Position numbers and translations under genes: made by a program. This document shows positions 1 to 8,103 of a DNA stretch of 64,000 nt, one piece after another. The stretch comes from an uncultured Prevotella sp. (lineage in GTDB: Bacteria; Bacteroidota; Bacteroidia; Bacteroidales; Bacteroidaceae). The notes beneath the pieces were generated by a model. The model had not been told where the DNA came from. It did no database searches and was given only the letters and a program-made list of their open reading frames with translations. Position 1 is the stretch's first letter. The number at the start of each line of letters is the position of its first letter. Where the stretch lies: the NCBI GenBank assembly GCA_900314935.1, contig OMXE01000010.1, positions 1 to 64,000 of the forward strand, written 5' to 3'.

Positions 1-60
1 TTGCATGTGTTAAGCCTGTAGCTAGCGTTCATCCTGAGCCAGGATCAAACTCTACATTGT
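1..60 (-). rRNA. rrs: 16S rRNA gene, 5' end only (truncated by window edge)
   Basis: Read on the minus strand, this segment contains the conserved start of bacterial 16S rRNA (AGAGTTTGATCCTGGCTCAG) followed by GATGAACGCTAGC and a stretch ending ACACATGCAA, a form typical of Bacteroidales. Only about the first 55-60 nt lie inside the window; the rest of the rRNA operon continues to the left. The exact mature 5' end cannot be fixed from sequence and is placed near base 58-60. Confidence 0.97.
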
Positions 61-67
61 AAAATTT

Positions 68-110
68 CTATATGTTCTAGCAACACTAGTAAAACTAGAT
101 GCACTAGATT
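68..110. repeat. 9-bp-period CTAG array in the rRNA leader
   Basis: CTAG occurs at 77, 86, 95 and 104, exactly 9 bp apart, with a degenerate unit (CTAT) at 68. The array lies in the transcribed spacer between the rRNA promoter and the mature 16S end, so it would be part of the precursor rRNA. It has the same period and core as arrays found inside six protein genes further right in this window (40485, 43563, 46621, 49550, 50890, 53499, 54617). Confidence 0.85.
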
Positions 111-300
111 AATTATCTGTCTCAGAACGACTATCCTTATCAAGTTTTGGTAAAAAATTGACGGTTCATTTCTTTACCCAATGACAACACATATATAAAT
201 AATGTATTGACATTGCTTCTTGTACTACTTCTGTCTATGTAAATCTATCAAAGAACTCTTTTTTGAGTTGCTCCCACACCTTTCAGCGCGAAAGCGGATG

Positions 301-332
301 CAAAGGTACACATTTCTTGCGAACCTCCAAAA
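301..332 (-). promoter_or_regulatory. rRNA operon promoter (Bacteroidota sigma type)
   Basis: On the minus strand a -33 TTTG (331-328) is followed after exactly 19 bp by TACCTTTG (308-301), a perfect match to the TAnnTTTG -7 element of the primary Bacteroidota sigma factor. It points toward the 16S gene and leaves a leader of roughly 230-240 nt. A short hairpin (AAAGAACTC / GAGTT) lies in the leader around 250-270. Confidence 0.88.
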
Positions 333-430
333 CTTTTCATCGATATTTTTTAGAAAAAGTGTGTTTTTTACATTTTTTATGGAAAGTGACGAACGCCAAA
401 GGCTGCTACACCTTATTATAATATATAGGG

Positions 431-532
431 AGGGTGCGGGGGCACGGAGGTACGGAGGCACGAGATATCTACTATGACATTGTATCTCTATGGTAATCTC
501 GCGCCACCGCACCACCGCGCCACCGCACCACC
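431..532. repeat. Inverted arms built from 8-bp GC-rich repeats
   Basis: The left arm (about 433-466) is a degenerate tandem of 8-bp units such as GGCACGGA and GGTACGGA. The right arm (about 496-532) is an 8-bp tandem of CGCGCCAC / CGCACCAC. The arms are roughly reverse complements of one another (both end in ATCTCG / CGAGAT at the inner side) with about 30 nt between them. The structure lies between the divergent rRNA promoter and the Bax-inhibitor gene. Its base composition contrasts with the AT-rich surroundings. No convincing gene is seen in 333-688. Confidence 0.7.
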
Positions 533-578
533 GAAAACTTCACTACTCCTCAAAAATAAAAAAAATCAAAACTGTATA

Positions 579-606
579 TTTGTTTTGTGTTTTTTTTGTA
601 CTTTTG
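579..606 (+). promoter_or_regulatory. Candidate promoter of the Bax-inhibitor gene
   Basis: TACTTTTG at 599-606 matches the TAnnTTTG -7 element. The nearest upstream TTTG is at 579-582 (16-bp gap), shorter than the usual 19-21, so the -33 part is uncertain. The start codon lies about 80 nt downstream. Confidence 0.5.
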
Positions 607-688
607 CAACTGAAAAGCTATCGTTGGCTCGGAGCGGCACGACTTTTGCAATGAAACTACTGAATACAAACCTTTAAAATGAGAAAAT

Positions 689-1417
689 ATGGATTTACAG
701 AAACTGCAGCAAGAAGTACTGAATGAGAAAGAAAGCAGCAGATGGGAAAGTTCTACTACTCTTCCTGTTCTGATGCGTAAAGTATATACTTGGATGACGC
801 TGGCATTGGTTATCACCGGAATAACCGCATGGGTGGTGGCACATAGTCCTGCCATACTACAGATGATTATGACCAACAAGATCCTGTTCCTGGGCTTGTT
901 GTTTGGAGAGTTGATTCTTGTTTGGAGCGTCAGTGCCGCCATCAACCGTTTATCGTTGACCACGGCTACCCTACTCTTCGTGCTCTATTCCGTGCTGAAC
1001 GGTGTCACGATGTCGTTCATCTTCCTGGCCTACACCTACGAGAGCGTAACCAATGTCTTCCTGATCACCGCCGGCACCTTTGCTGCCATGGCCTTCTTCG
1101 GCTACTTCACCAAGACCGACCTCTCGTCGATTGGCCGCATTCTCTTCATGGCCCTCATCGGACTGATCATTGCTACCATCGTGAACATCTTCGTGAAGAG
1201 TAGCGGGTTCGGCATGATACTGAACTATTTAGGCGTGCTTATCTTCGTTGGCCTCACCGCTTGGGACACCCAGAAGATCAAGCAGATGCTCTCCATGGCA
1301 GAAGATACGGGTGAGACAGCCCAGAAGGTGGCCTTGATGGGAGCCTTGAGCCTGTATCTCGACTTTATCAACTTGTTTATCCACCTGCTAAGGATCATGG
1401 GAAACAACAGGAATTAA
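689..1417 (+). CDS. Bax inhibitor-1/YccA family membrane protein
   Basis: This 242-residue, strongly hydrophobic protein has about seven predicted membrane segments after a soluble 30-residue N-terminus. Segments near residues 33-50, 62-82, 90-115 and 120-140 are followed by a C-terminal pair. The family signature is present in the last third: an AWDTQKIK motif with Asp at about 193, then GALSLYLDFINLF before the end. BI-1 (YbhL/YccA/TMBIM) proteins sit in the inner membrane and in several cases act as pH-sensitive calcium leak channels; the bacterial role is poorly defined. Length matches the family. The ATG is preceded by an A-rich stretch without Shine-Dalgarno, as is usual in this phylum. 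Confidence 0.93.
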   Translation: MDLQKLQQEVLNEKESSRWESSTTLPVLMRKVYTWMTLALVITGITAWVVAHSPAILQMIMTNKILFLGLLFGELILVWSVSAAINRLSLTTATLLFVLYSVLNGVTMSFIFLAYTYESVTNVFLITAGTFAAMAFFGYFTKTDLSSIGRILFMALIGLIIATIVNIFVKSSGFGMILNYLGVLIFVGLTAWDTQKIKQMLSMAEDTGETAQKVALMGALSLYLDFINLFIHLLRIMGNNRN

Positions 1418-1485
1418 AGACATAATAACGAATGAAGACATAATAACATAATAACATATTATCATAATAACACATAACACAAACA
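1418..1485. repeat. CATAATAA short repeats between two genes
   Basis: The 68-nt gap holds CATAATAA at 1421, 1439, 1447 and 1463 with a variant at 1455, mostly 8 bp apart. It fills the space between the Bax-inhibitor gene and the next gene on the same strand and resembles other short-period arrays at gene junctions in this window. Confidence 0.6.
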
Positions 1486-2016
1486 ATGAACATATACTAT
1501 TATTGTATCGCCTTTCTGGTGATTGCCTTGTTGGCTATCATCGCATGGCATATCCATGTGGTGCGATGGAAGAACCAGAAGCTGCTGAAACGGCTGCGTA
1601 AGGAGAAGGAACTGGGGAGGCAGGTGGGTCTGCTGACACAGGACAACACCTTACACGACCAAGATTGGGCACTCTTCCAACAGCTTGAGAAGAGCATGTT
1701 GGAAGACAAGCTCTATCTGCAAGCCGATCTGAACCGCGACCAGGTGACACAGTTCTTAGGGATAGACAAGAACCGCCTTGCCGTTATCATGCAGAAGTTC
1801 GGCAACGGCACCACCCTACCCGCCTACATCAATCACCTGCGGATTCACCATGCCTGTCAGATGCTGAAGGATTATCCTAACTACACCATCCAGGCCATCG
1901 CCACCGACTCCGGTTTCTCCACGCTCCGCAACTTCCAACGACTGTTCAAGGATTACACCGGCATGACGCCCTTGGAATTCAAGGACACATTGGAGCAGGA
2001 AACCGCTGCGAACTAA
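1486..2016 (+). CDS. Membrane-anchored AraC-type HTH regulator
   Basis: The protein has 176 residues. Residues 3-21 form one hydrophobic membrane segment, followed by a basic, probably coiled stretch (WKNQKLLKRLRKEKE). Residues about 80-170 form an AraC/XylS double helix-turn-helix; the second HTH and signature are seen in AIATDSGFSTLRNFQRLFK and TGMTPLEFK. The usual large sensor (TPR or two-component type) found in membrane-anchored AraC regulators of Bacteroidota is absent, so this is either a minimal regulator or the remnant of a longer one. It follows the Bax-inhibitor gene by 68 nt on the same strand. The target is unknown. Confidence 0.85.
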   Translation: MNIYYYCIAFLVIALLAIIAWHIHVVRWKNQKLLKRLRKEKELGRQVGLLTQDNTLHDQDWALFQQLEKSMLEDKLYLQADLNRDQVTQFLGIDKNRLAVIMQKFGNGTTLPAYINHLRIHHACQMLKDYPNYTIQAIATDSGFSTLRNFQRLFKDYTGMTPLEFKDTLEQETAAN

Positions 2017-2050
2017 ACATCCGCATGATACGATTGATTTATTTTTTGAG

Positions 2051-2167
2051 TCCCGCAGAAATGGCAGAAATGGCAGAAATAGTAATAGTACTGTATGCTG
2101 TATATTAGTATATATATGTATTGGCACATAGTAATGTTTCTGCCATTTCCGCCATTTCTGCGGGACA
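2051..2167. repeat. CCCGCAG palindromic element, copy A
   Basis: The left arm begins TCCCGCAGAAATGGCAGAAA and the right arm (2137-2167) ends CATTTCTGCGGGACA; they are reverse complements. Each arm is three 9-bp units (GCAGAAATG type). The centre is AT-rich with TATATA. Copies B, C and D are at 7182, 7946 and 9077. The rest of 2017-2444 holds the quasi-operator at 2282 and the promoter of the next gene. Confidence 0.88.
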
Positions 2168-2281
2168 TAAAAACAAACTAGTCTCAGCGGGACATTATTA
2201 AGTAATTTCATGTTGGGCTTTCTTGTTTCTACACCCTATTTACTCAGAATGGACTAAATTTTGACACAAAAATCCTAGTTT

Positions 2282-2296
2282 TGGACAAATTGTCCA
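2282..2296. promoter_or_regulatory. Perfect 15-nt palindrome, candidate operator
   Basis: TGGACAA-A-TTGTCCA is a perfect inverted repeat. It lies about 65 bp upstream of the candidate -7 element (TATTTTTG, 2360-2367) of the large gene at 2445. The -33 match there is weak. No regulator can be assigned. Confidence 0.4.
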
Positions 2297-2444
2297 TACT
2301 ACTTTATACATTATTAAATGATTTTAATCAGAATTATTGCTAGTTTGCCCCTAAAATATTATTTTTGCACTTTGAAACATGACACGTACGATTACAACAA
2401 AAATATAACAAAAACATTGATTAATAACAACTAATTACAGCAAT

Positions 2445-5400
2445 ATGAAAAAAATGAAAACTAAAAACAAATGCCTTGTCACCAGCTTGGCTATCATTGC
2501 CATGCTAATGATGAGCCTGGGGGTAAAGGCACAAGATGTGCTTATCGATCCGGAATCAGGAAACGTGGTGTCTACGGTAACAAACCGCGAGGAAACAGGT
2601 TTTGCTCTTGGCTTGGGTGCTTTGTGGCGCCACGAGCAGTTAGCATTGTCATTAAATGCTACTGACCGAGATAATGTCACAGACGCTGGAGATATTGCCA
2701 CTCCGTCGGCAGTGCTAGGCATACGTGAAATTGAAATCGCTGGAGAGGCCGCCAAAAGGTTGACTATCATCGGCGGTCGCAGGCCTTCGTTCCTTACCGT
2801 TTCTTTGCCAAAAGGATATAAAATTACAGGGTACGAAATCGTTTTATTGAATGATATTACAGGCAATATTGTGCCTAGCACTATTAATACAGAAGGTTGG
2901 AGTCAGAGTGAAAAGGATAAGCTTAACCAGTTCCGAAATGTTAATACTGGTAACGATGTGTCTACGTCAGATGTACGCCTGCCTGTAATGCGCTTTTATG
3001 AAACGACTTGTTGGAAGCATAACGAAACGAATAGCCGAGATCAAATATATTGGGACTCTAGTAACCCTAGTGGTTCAAATATGGCAAGGTACATTAATCC
3101 TGGTCTCCGCGTGAATGCTACAAACCGAGAAATAGGATCAGATATTGTCTACAACGACGATGGAGAAATGCAAGTAGCTAGGAGAACGGATGATTCAAGT
3201 GATTACGATATAAATGTTCCATATAATAATAATAATCGAGATCTCGGCAAGGAGTTCTCGTTGAAGCGTTTTAACATCAATACCAATCAGCTTTATTTCA
3301 GACTTGTAAAGAATTATTTCTTCTACGGTATTACCATCAAGTCGTTTAAGATTTATTTTTCTGCTGAAGGAGATTTTGAAGCACCAGTTACCCCAACAGA
3401 AGCCAATTATGCCAGAAGAGTTGTTACGTCTGGTTTTGACACCAATAAGACAGACATTGGCGAATTGAAGCTTCAGTCGCAGGATCCAACCAATCCTAAT
3501 GCTCCAAAATATTTCTCATACAATTATCACAATGTACAGACTATAAAAGCATACAATTATATTTATCAAGAGGATGCTGTGAAAGACGGTGAACCTTTTG
3601 AAGTTTCGACGATTGATGCACATATACATCCCGTGACAGTTAATGGTCAAAATCTCTATGCATTTGAGAATGATGTCTATTATGCAGAGCCACCTATAAG
3701 TGTCAATACATCTTCTGGCCTTACGGCTCCTATAGGCTTTAGAATTGTAGGAGCCAAGATAGAGTATCTATGGGGCCCTGACGCGGGGACTAATTGTTAT
3801 AAAACAATACCATCAGGATTCTACATAGTATATAACCATATAGTATATGGTGATAATGAATCCCAAACAGTGACGCCTTATTATTTGAATGATCAATTTC
3901 ATTTCACCACGAATCCATTCACGTGGCACATGGATGATGATGGTAATATTACCGATAATCTTAATGGTTCTCCTATGCGTTATCTAGCATGCGGGGGTGA
4001 GGGTAATGTTCGTAATCTTCAGTGGAGTAATTCAACTGATTCACAAGCAGAAGGTAAATATAATATGCATACTGAAGATGATGGTAATGTATATTATTAT
4101 AGTGATGGATTGAATTATTACAATCTGGAAGTTGTGCTCAACAATAATGGAGTGCCTACAGGCAATTCTACAGTGGTGAAGGGCGGTCTGGAAAATCTGG
4201 CCAAAAGTTCATACCAGCCAGGTGGAGAAAATGTCTTAGTGTCCTCTTTTGTGCCAGGTGAGTATGATTTGAAAATATATAATCAGACAACGGGCTTGGG
4301 CTATGATAACGCCAAAAGCGTCCACGTCACGAAAGACAAGGCAACTGGTCCAAACAACTACGTTGAACTAAACAATTTGAACAATGATGCCATCAAGTTC
4401 GAGATTTCTGGACTTAAATCTATACAAGATCCAAATTCGGATGATCCCACAAAGAAGGTTCCGACTAAGGCATTGTTGAAGATATCCTTGAAGTTGCAGG
4501 CTTTGGATCCCTATATTAGCAGTATGAAGGTTGAATGTAAGGATCTTCCTGAAAAACTACAGTTGTCTCAAGAGTTCGAAGCCAGTAACTTCAGAGTGAG
4601 CGGCGGCTCGTTCATCTTCTATGTTCCGAGTGAAATGGATGGTCAAGAAATGAAGATTAGTTTCTCTGACCTTCATAGTGATTATGGCGACAACACCTAT
4701 TGGGGCGAGACTCTGAGTTTGACGAAATCCCGCTATAGCTTCGTCACTTCTGACTACTTTAGACCTGTGAGTGGAAGTCAAAAGACGCAGGAAGAGCTTA
4801 TTGCCTTAGGTATGACGGCTACCGAAGCGGCCAAATGGCCTAAGAATGACGGATTGTATGATACCAACTATAATCCTAATGCTGAGTTTAATGCTACAGG
4901 AGCATCAAAGGTAGTTACCGCTACAGCAGGTAATGTCCGCTATAAGTTTAACAATGCAGAAGATTTGTCTGATAACACTCAAACAGGATCTGCTTATCTT
5001 AAAGAGTATCCGTTCTCTGTAGACACGTATCTTTCTAATTACAAAGATCCAGATGCAAAAGCGGGTGAGACTCCCAAGACGGCAAAATTCGAAGAATGTC
5101 ATGTGATTGCTGGTAAAGGAGCACAAGAAGCTGGAAAGTTCTTCGTGTTTACTGCCGACGAGACTCGTTACAACATCGCACCGACTACAGACTGGCAACA
5201 CCGCCAGTACGCTTTCTATCGTATGGATGTAAAAGCAATCGCTGAAGAATACGCACCTGAACTTGTTTGGACACCAGTTTACGACCATGCGCTCATGGCC
5301 ACAACAGATGCAAATGGTGAGGAAGAAAAAACCGACAAGCCCCAGTTCGGTTTGAAACTTTTAACAAAGGAGATCATAAAGAATCAGACTACGGGTGAAA

Positions 5401-6740
5401 CAACCATAGGTGGTTTCATTAAAGGTTATTTGACCGTTAAGCAGATTAATGAAACGATTGCTGCTGCTATAGCTGCGGGAGATGATGAGACTGTTCCTAA
5501 ATCGAGGAATCAGATTCTTTATATTGATGCCAGCGACCTCCTCGGAGTTTATAACTTTACAAAAGAAGAGAATAATCAAGTTTCTGTTTCTACCCTTCAG
5601 GATCTGAAAGACGGTTTGGGTGCAAACGCTCTGATATTCCTTCCTAACCAAACAGGCACTCGCCTTAACAACTTTGTGACTCTAACAGATGCAAATACAT
5701 TCCTTGCAACTAATGATATCGTGCTGACAGACAAGCAACCATTCTTCACGCCGTACGACCTTCAGGTCAAAACAGACAATATAGCTCGCTATAAACGAAT
5801 GATTTCCGCAGATTTAAACGGGAAAGCAGAATTGGCAACTATAATGCTGCCGTTCGCGCTTACTCTGGGTAGTAGCGGTGTTCACGAAAATCCAGATGAT
5901 ACGGAACAATGTTCGCTCGAGTTTTATTCTATGAAACCAGGTCAAACGATGCAGATAACAAGTTCTGGTGGCGACCACGGTACGGCAGTCTTCAACAAGG
6001 TGTCTGCCGAGAAGACAACAGCAGACAAACCTTACATGGTTCAAGTAAACTCTACAAGTGCTGGTGAGAATGATAACTACTCGTTTGTTGTAGCAGAGAA
6101 AGGCGTAAAGATAATTGCGTCGCCTACGAAAGGAAGTAGCCTTGCTGATAAGAGTGTGTTTGGAGGAACAGATGCGAAACCAGGCATAGGTAAAGGCTGG
6201 GTACACTTTGGTGATAAGAATGTTAGTGCTTCGTTTGGTAACTACGATTACTCGTTCACTAATATTGCATCATACTCGGGTGCTATCTTCGACCGAGATT
6301 ATTCAGAAGATGTGTTCTACTTTGCTGCTAACAAATATCTGGATTTGCGCAGGATGAGTTATCATGATGAAAATGGAGACCTCAATCAATGGCTCTACAT
6401 TTATCCGTTCCGTGGCGTTTATACTTACACAAGGACGCAAAAACCAGGAACGACTGGTAATGCAAAACCGATGCATAGTTTCGACATCTCATTCGATGAG
6501 ATGCCAATTGCAGGCATTGCCACGTGGCTAGATGAAGTTGAGGGAACAAAGCCCGATCTGATGATTCGCTCAGACAAAGGTAAGTTGACCATCACAGCAA
6601 ATCGCAGTCAGGATGTCGTCATCCGTTCTGTCAATGGCATGGTGGTTAAGAATACCAATGTCGAAGCAGGTAACACCACAACAGTTGCCTTGCCTGCCGG
6701 CATTTACGTAGTAAATAACACAAAGATAACCGTTAAATAA
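2445..6740 (+). CDS. Very large exported protein with C-terminal sorting-like tail (paralogue 1)
   Basis: I do not recognise a functional family for this 1431-residue protein. Residues 1-29 are a clear signal peptide (MKKMKTKNKC start, cleavage after VKA). The body is rich in Asn, Asp, Thr and Tyr, as in extracellular beta proteins. The end reads PAGIYVVNNTKITVK, the style of the C-terminal tail of type IX secretion cargo in Bacteroidota, so surface release or attachment is inferred. It is paralogous to the 1251-residue protein at 9502: shared blocks include DETRYNIAPTT, SRNQILY, TDKQPFF, ATIMLPF and the tail. The next gene starts 14 bp after its stop with a strong Shine-Dalgarno. Candidate -7 element at 2360-2367. 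Confidence 0.8.
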   Translation: MKKMKTKNKCLVTSLAIIAMLMMSLGVKAQDVLIDPESGNVVSTVTNREETGFALGLGALWRHEQLALSLNATDRDNVTDAGDIATPSAVLGIREIEIAGEAAKRLTIIGGRRPSFLTVSLPKGYKITGYEIVLLNDITGNIVPSTINTEGWSQSEKDKLNQFRNVNTGNDVSTSDVRLPVMRFYETTCWKHNETNSRDQIYWDSSNPSGSNMARYINPGLRVNATNREIGSDIVYNDDGEMQVARRTDDSSDYDINVPYNNNNRDLGKEFSLKRFNINTNQLYFRLVKNYFFYGITIKSFKIYFSAEGDFEAPVTPTEANYARRVVTSGFDTNKTDIGELKLQSQDPTNPNAPKYFSYNYHNVQTIKAYNYIYQEDAVKDGEPFEVSTIDAHIHPVTVNGQNLYAFENDVYYAEPPISVNTSSGLTAPIGFRIVGAKIEYLWGPDAGTNCYKTIPSGFYIVYNHIVYGDNESQTVTPYYLNDQFHFTTNPFTWHMDDDGNITDNLNGSPMRYLACGGEGNVRNLQWSNSTDSQAEGKYNMHTEDDGNVYYYSDGLNYYNLEVVLNNNGVPTGNSTVVKGGLENLAKSSYQPGGENVLVSSFVPGEYDLKIYNQTTGLGYDNAKSVHVTKDKATGPNNYVELNNLNNDAIKFEISGLKSIQDPNSDDPTKKVPTKALLKISLKLQALDPYISSMKVECKDLPEKLQLSQEFEASNFRVSGGSFIFYVPSEMDGQEMKISFSDLHSDYGDNTYWGETLSLTKSRYSFVTSDYFRPVSGSQKTQEELIALGMTATEAAKWPKNDGLYDTNYNPNAEFNATGASKVVTATAGNVRYKFNNAEDLSDNTQTGSAYLKEYPFSVDTYLSNYKDPDAKAGETPKTAKFEECHVIAGKGAQEAGKFFVFTADETRYNIAPTTDWQHRQYAFYRMDVKAIAEEYAPELVWTPVYDHALMATTDANGEEEKTDKPQFGLKLLTKEIIKNQTTGETTIGGFIKGYLTVKQINETIAAAIAAGDDETVPKSRNQILYIDASDLLGVYNFTKEENNQVSVSTLQDLKDGLGANALIFLPNQTGTRLNNFVTLTDANTFLATNDIVLTDKQPFFTPYDLQVKTDNIARYKRMISADLNGKAELATIMLPFALTLGSSGVHENPDDTEQCSLEFYSMKPGQTMQITSSGGDHGTAVFNKVSAEKTTADKPYMVQVNSTSAGENDNYSFVVAEKGVKIIASPTKGSSLADKSVFGGTDAKPGIGKGWVHFGDKNVSASFGNYDYSFTNIASYSGAIFDRDYSEDVFYFAANKYLDLRRMSYHDENGDLNQWLYIYPFRGVYTYTRTQKPGTTGNAKPMHSFDISFDEMPIAGIATWLDEVEGTKPDLMIRSDKGKLTITANRSQDVVIRSVNGMVVKNTNVEAGNTTTVALPAGIYVVNNTKITVK

Positions 6741-6747
6741 AGGAGGA
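6739..6747 (+). promoter_or_regulatory. Strong Shine-Dalgarno (AAAGGAGGA) before small gene
   Basis: AAAGGAGGA overlaps the stop codon of the large gene and sits 8 nt before the ATG at 6755. Perfect anti-SD complementarity is uncommon in Bacteroidota, where start sites are mostly A-rich. The same arrangement occurs before the paralogous small gene at 13276. Confidence 0.8.
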
Positions 6748-6754
6748 CCGTGCC

Positions 6755-6979
6755 ATGAAGAAACTATATGTACAACCTAACACTGAGAACGTAGTCCTCA
6801 ACCTTGGAGAAAAAATAACGTGGGGAGGGGACGCAAAACCTTCCCAACCATGGAACACTGGTGACGCTAAGCAGAACGTGATCATCTTTGAGGATTTCAT
6901 GGAGGAGGAGCCAGACACCACTGACTTCTGGAGCAACGACCCATGGAAGATCCAGTATAGTCTTTGGGACGAAGAGTAG
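6755..6979 (+). CDS. Small acidic protein following the large exported protein (paralogue 1)
   Basis: This 74-residue protein begins MKKLYVQPNTENVVLNLGE and has no signal peptide. The C-terminal half is very acidic and Trp-rich and ends SLWDEE. It is paralogous to the 66-residue protein at 13276: both share the MKK-Y-P-E start, a central W-x-x-DAK-x-N segment and a terminal LW-(D/E)EE. Short MKKxYxxPxxE proteins are common uncharacterised products in Bacteroidales. Its strict linkage to the large exported protein, in two copies, suggests a partner, chaperone-like or peptide-signal role; this is inference. Confidence 0.8.
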   Translation: MKKLYVQPNTENVVLNLGEKITWGGDAKPSQPWNTGDAKQNVIIFEDFMEEEPDTTDFWSNDPWKIQYSLWDEE

Positions 6980-6989
6980 AAGGCTTCGC

Positions 6990-7056
6990 CAATTGACAGT
7001 TGACAGTTGACAGTTCTTCGCGAGCGAAGCGGCAAGCCGAGCGGACAATTGACTGT
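6990..7056. repeat. 7-bp TTGACAG tandem repeats
   Basis: TTGACAG is repeated at 6993, 7000 and 7007. After a GC-rich segment (GCGAGCGAAGCGG region) comes a second CAATTGAC at about 7045-7052. No gene is seen here. Confidence 0.65.
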
Positions 7057-7076
7057 CATTATTAACAATAGAACAA

Positions 7077-7115
7077 ACAGCAGCAACATACTTCACAAGG
7101 AGTGGTTGCTGCTGT
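7077..7115 (+). terminator. Hairpin after the small acidic gene, probable terminator
   Basis: ACAGCAGCAAC (7077-7087) and GTTGCTGCTGT (7105-7115) form a perfect 11-bp stem with a 17-nt loop, followed by TGTTATG. The T-run is weak, so termination is likely but not certain. Confidence 0.55.
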
Positions 7116-7181
7116 TGTTATGTAGTAGGCCGAACACGGAATCAATCGGATTGTTTTTCCGCAGATAGTTTTATTATTTTA

Positions 7182-7384
7182 TGTCCCGCAGAAATGGCGG
7201 AAATGGCAGAAATTCCTCATGCGCCATATTCATCATATAGTGTACATTATACAAGGACTAGCATATAGTACAATATTAGATTTCTGCTATTTCTGCTATT
7301 TGACTATCGTCTTCCTCCTTCTCGACTTTGCAAAACTCAAGCAAACTTGGTTCTGCTCTCGCTGCTCAGTCGGTTCTGCGGGAC
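7182..7384. repeat. CCCGCAG palindromic element, copy B, interrupted right arm
   Basis: The left arm TGTCCCGCAGAAATGGCGG starts at 7182. The right arm starts TTTCTGCTATTTCTGCTATT (7281-7300), then about 73 bp of foreign sequence (TTTGCAAAACTCAAGC; TTCTGCTCTCGCTGC) intervenes before the arm end CTGCGGGAC at 7376-7384. An extra half-element GCAGATAGTT lies just before it (7161-7170), as before copy C. Copy B lies directly downstream of the GxxExxY gene at 7419. Confidence 0.8.
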
Positions 7385-7418
7385 CCAAAAACATTGTATC
7401 AGGGGGCTCAACACCCAA

Positions 7419-7799
7419 TCACAAATCATTAACCACTCGATAGATACTATCTTTAAGGATATTGCTAGTATTGAAGTTTACCAAGAGTCCAACGTTCAGC
7501 CCCAATAATCTCAGATAGGTACGAGTCTGTTTAAAGAACACGTCTTGAAGTTCCTTCACACTCTTCAACTCAACAACCACCCTATCCTCTACCAACATAT
7601 CTAACCTTAATGGCGTGTTCAGTATCTGACCGTCATATTGAATTGGTACATCTTTCTGTCTTTCCACTTTAAGGTTACGTTTCTGAAGCTCATAAGCTAA
7701 TGCTTCCTCATAAACACTCTCGAGTAGTCCTGGACCAAGAGCTACATATACATCGTATATTGCCCCTCGAATCTGATAAGTAATTTCATTGTCTTTCAT
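7419..7799 (-). CDS. GxxExxY protein, PD-(D/E)xK nuclease fold (copy 1)
   Basis: The 126-residue protein carries the motif that names its family, G24-L-L-E27-S-V-Y30, in a helix. A PD-(D/E)xK-like core follows: Asp67, then Glu77-L-Lys79 in VVELKS. The C-terminal YLRLLGLNVGLLVNF strand-helix is typical. The family is predicted nuclease-like; no enzymatic role is established. The gene stands alone, between palindromic copies B (7182-7384) and C (7946-8103). A second family member at 14704 also sits between inverted repeats. Candidate promoter at 8583-8614, about 780 bp upstream, inside the large palindrome. Intact length for the family. Confidence 0.9.
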   Translation of the reverse strand: MKDNEITYQIRGAIYDVYVALGPGLLESVYEEALAYELQKRNLKVERQKDVPIQYDGQILNTPLRLDMLVEDRVVVELKSVKELQDVFFKQTRTYLRLLGLNVGLLVNFNTSNILKDSIYRVVNDL

Positions 7800-7921
7800 A
7801 ATAAATCATAGTAATAATAATCAACTGGACTTAACGTATGTCCATAGATACAACGTTGTTCTCATCCTAAAATTGTATTTGTTGGTGAAAAAATGATATC
7901 CCACAGATACGATATTTTTGG

Positions 7922-8103
7922 TCCCGCAGATAGTTATTTGTTTTATGTCCCGCAGAAATCGCGGAAATGGCAGAAATTCTCCCTTGTGTCAATACAATAT
8001 TCATAGTATACAGAATTCTGCGCACATCATATAGCACTCATATATTGTACACAGCATATAGTACTATAAAAGTTTCTGCTATTTCCGCCATTTCTGCGGG
8101 ACA
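7922..8103. repeat. CCCGCAG palindromic element, copy C
   Basis: The main element is 7946-8103: the left arm starts TGTCCCGCAGAAATCGCGG and the right arm ends CCATTTCTGCGGGACA, each with three 9-bp units. A partial extra unit TCCCGCAGATAGTT precedes it at 7922. A GTATCAGCGGGA remnant follows at about 8115, similar to sequences after copies A and B. Confidence 0.85.

Noticed and set aside
6755..6979. RiPP (modified peptide) precursor
   Set aside because: Small size and leader-like start were considered, but there is no modification enzyme or peptidase-transporter nearby and no Cys/Ser/Thr-rich core.
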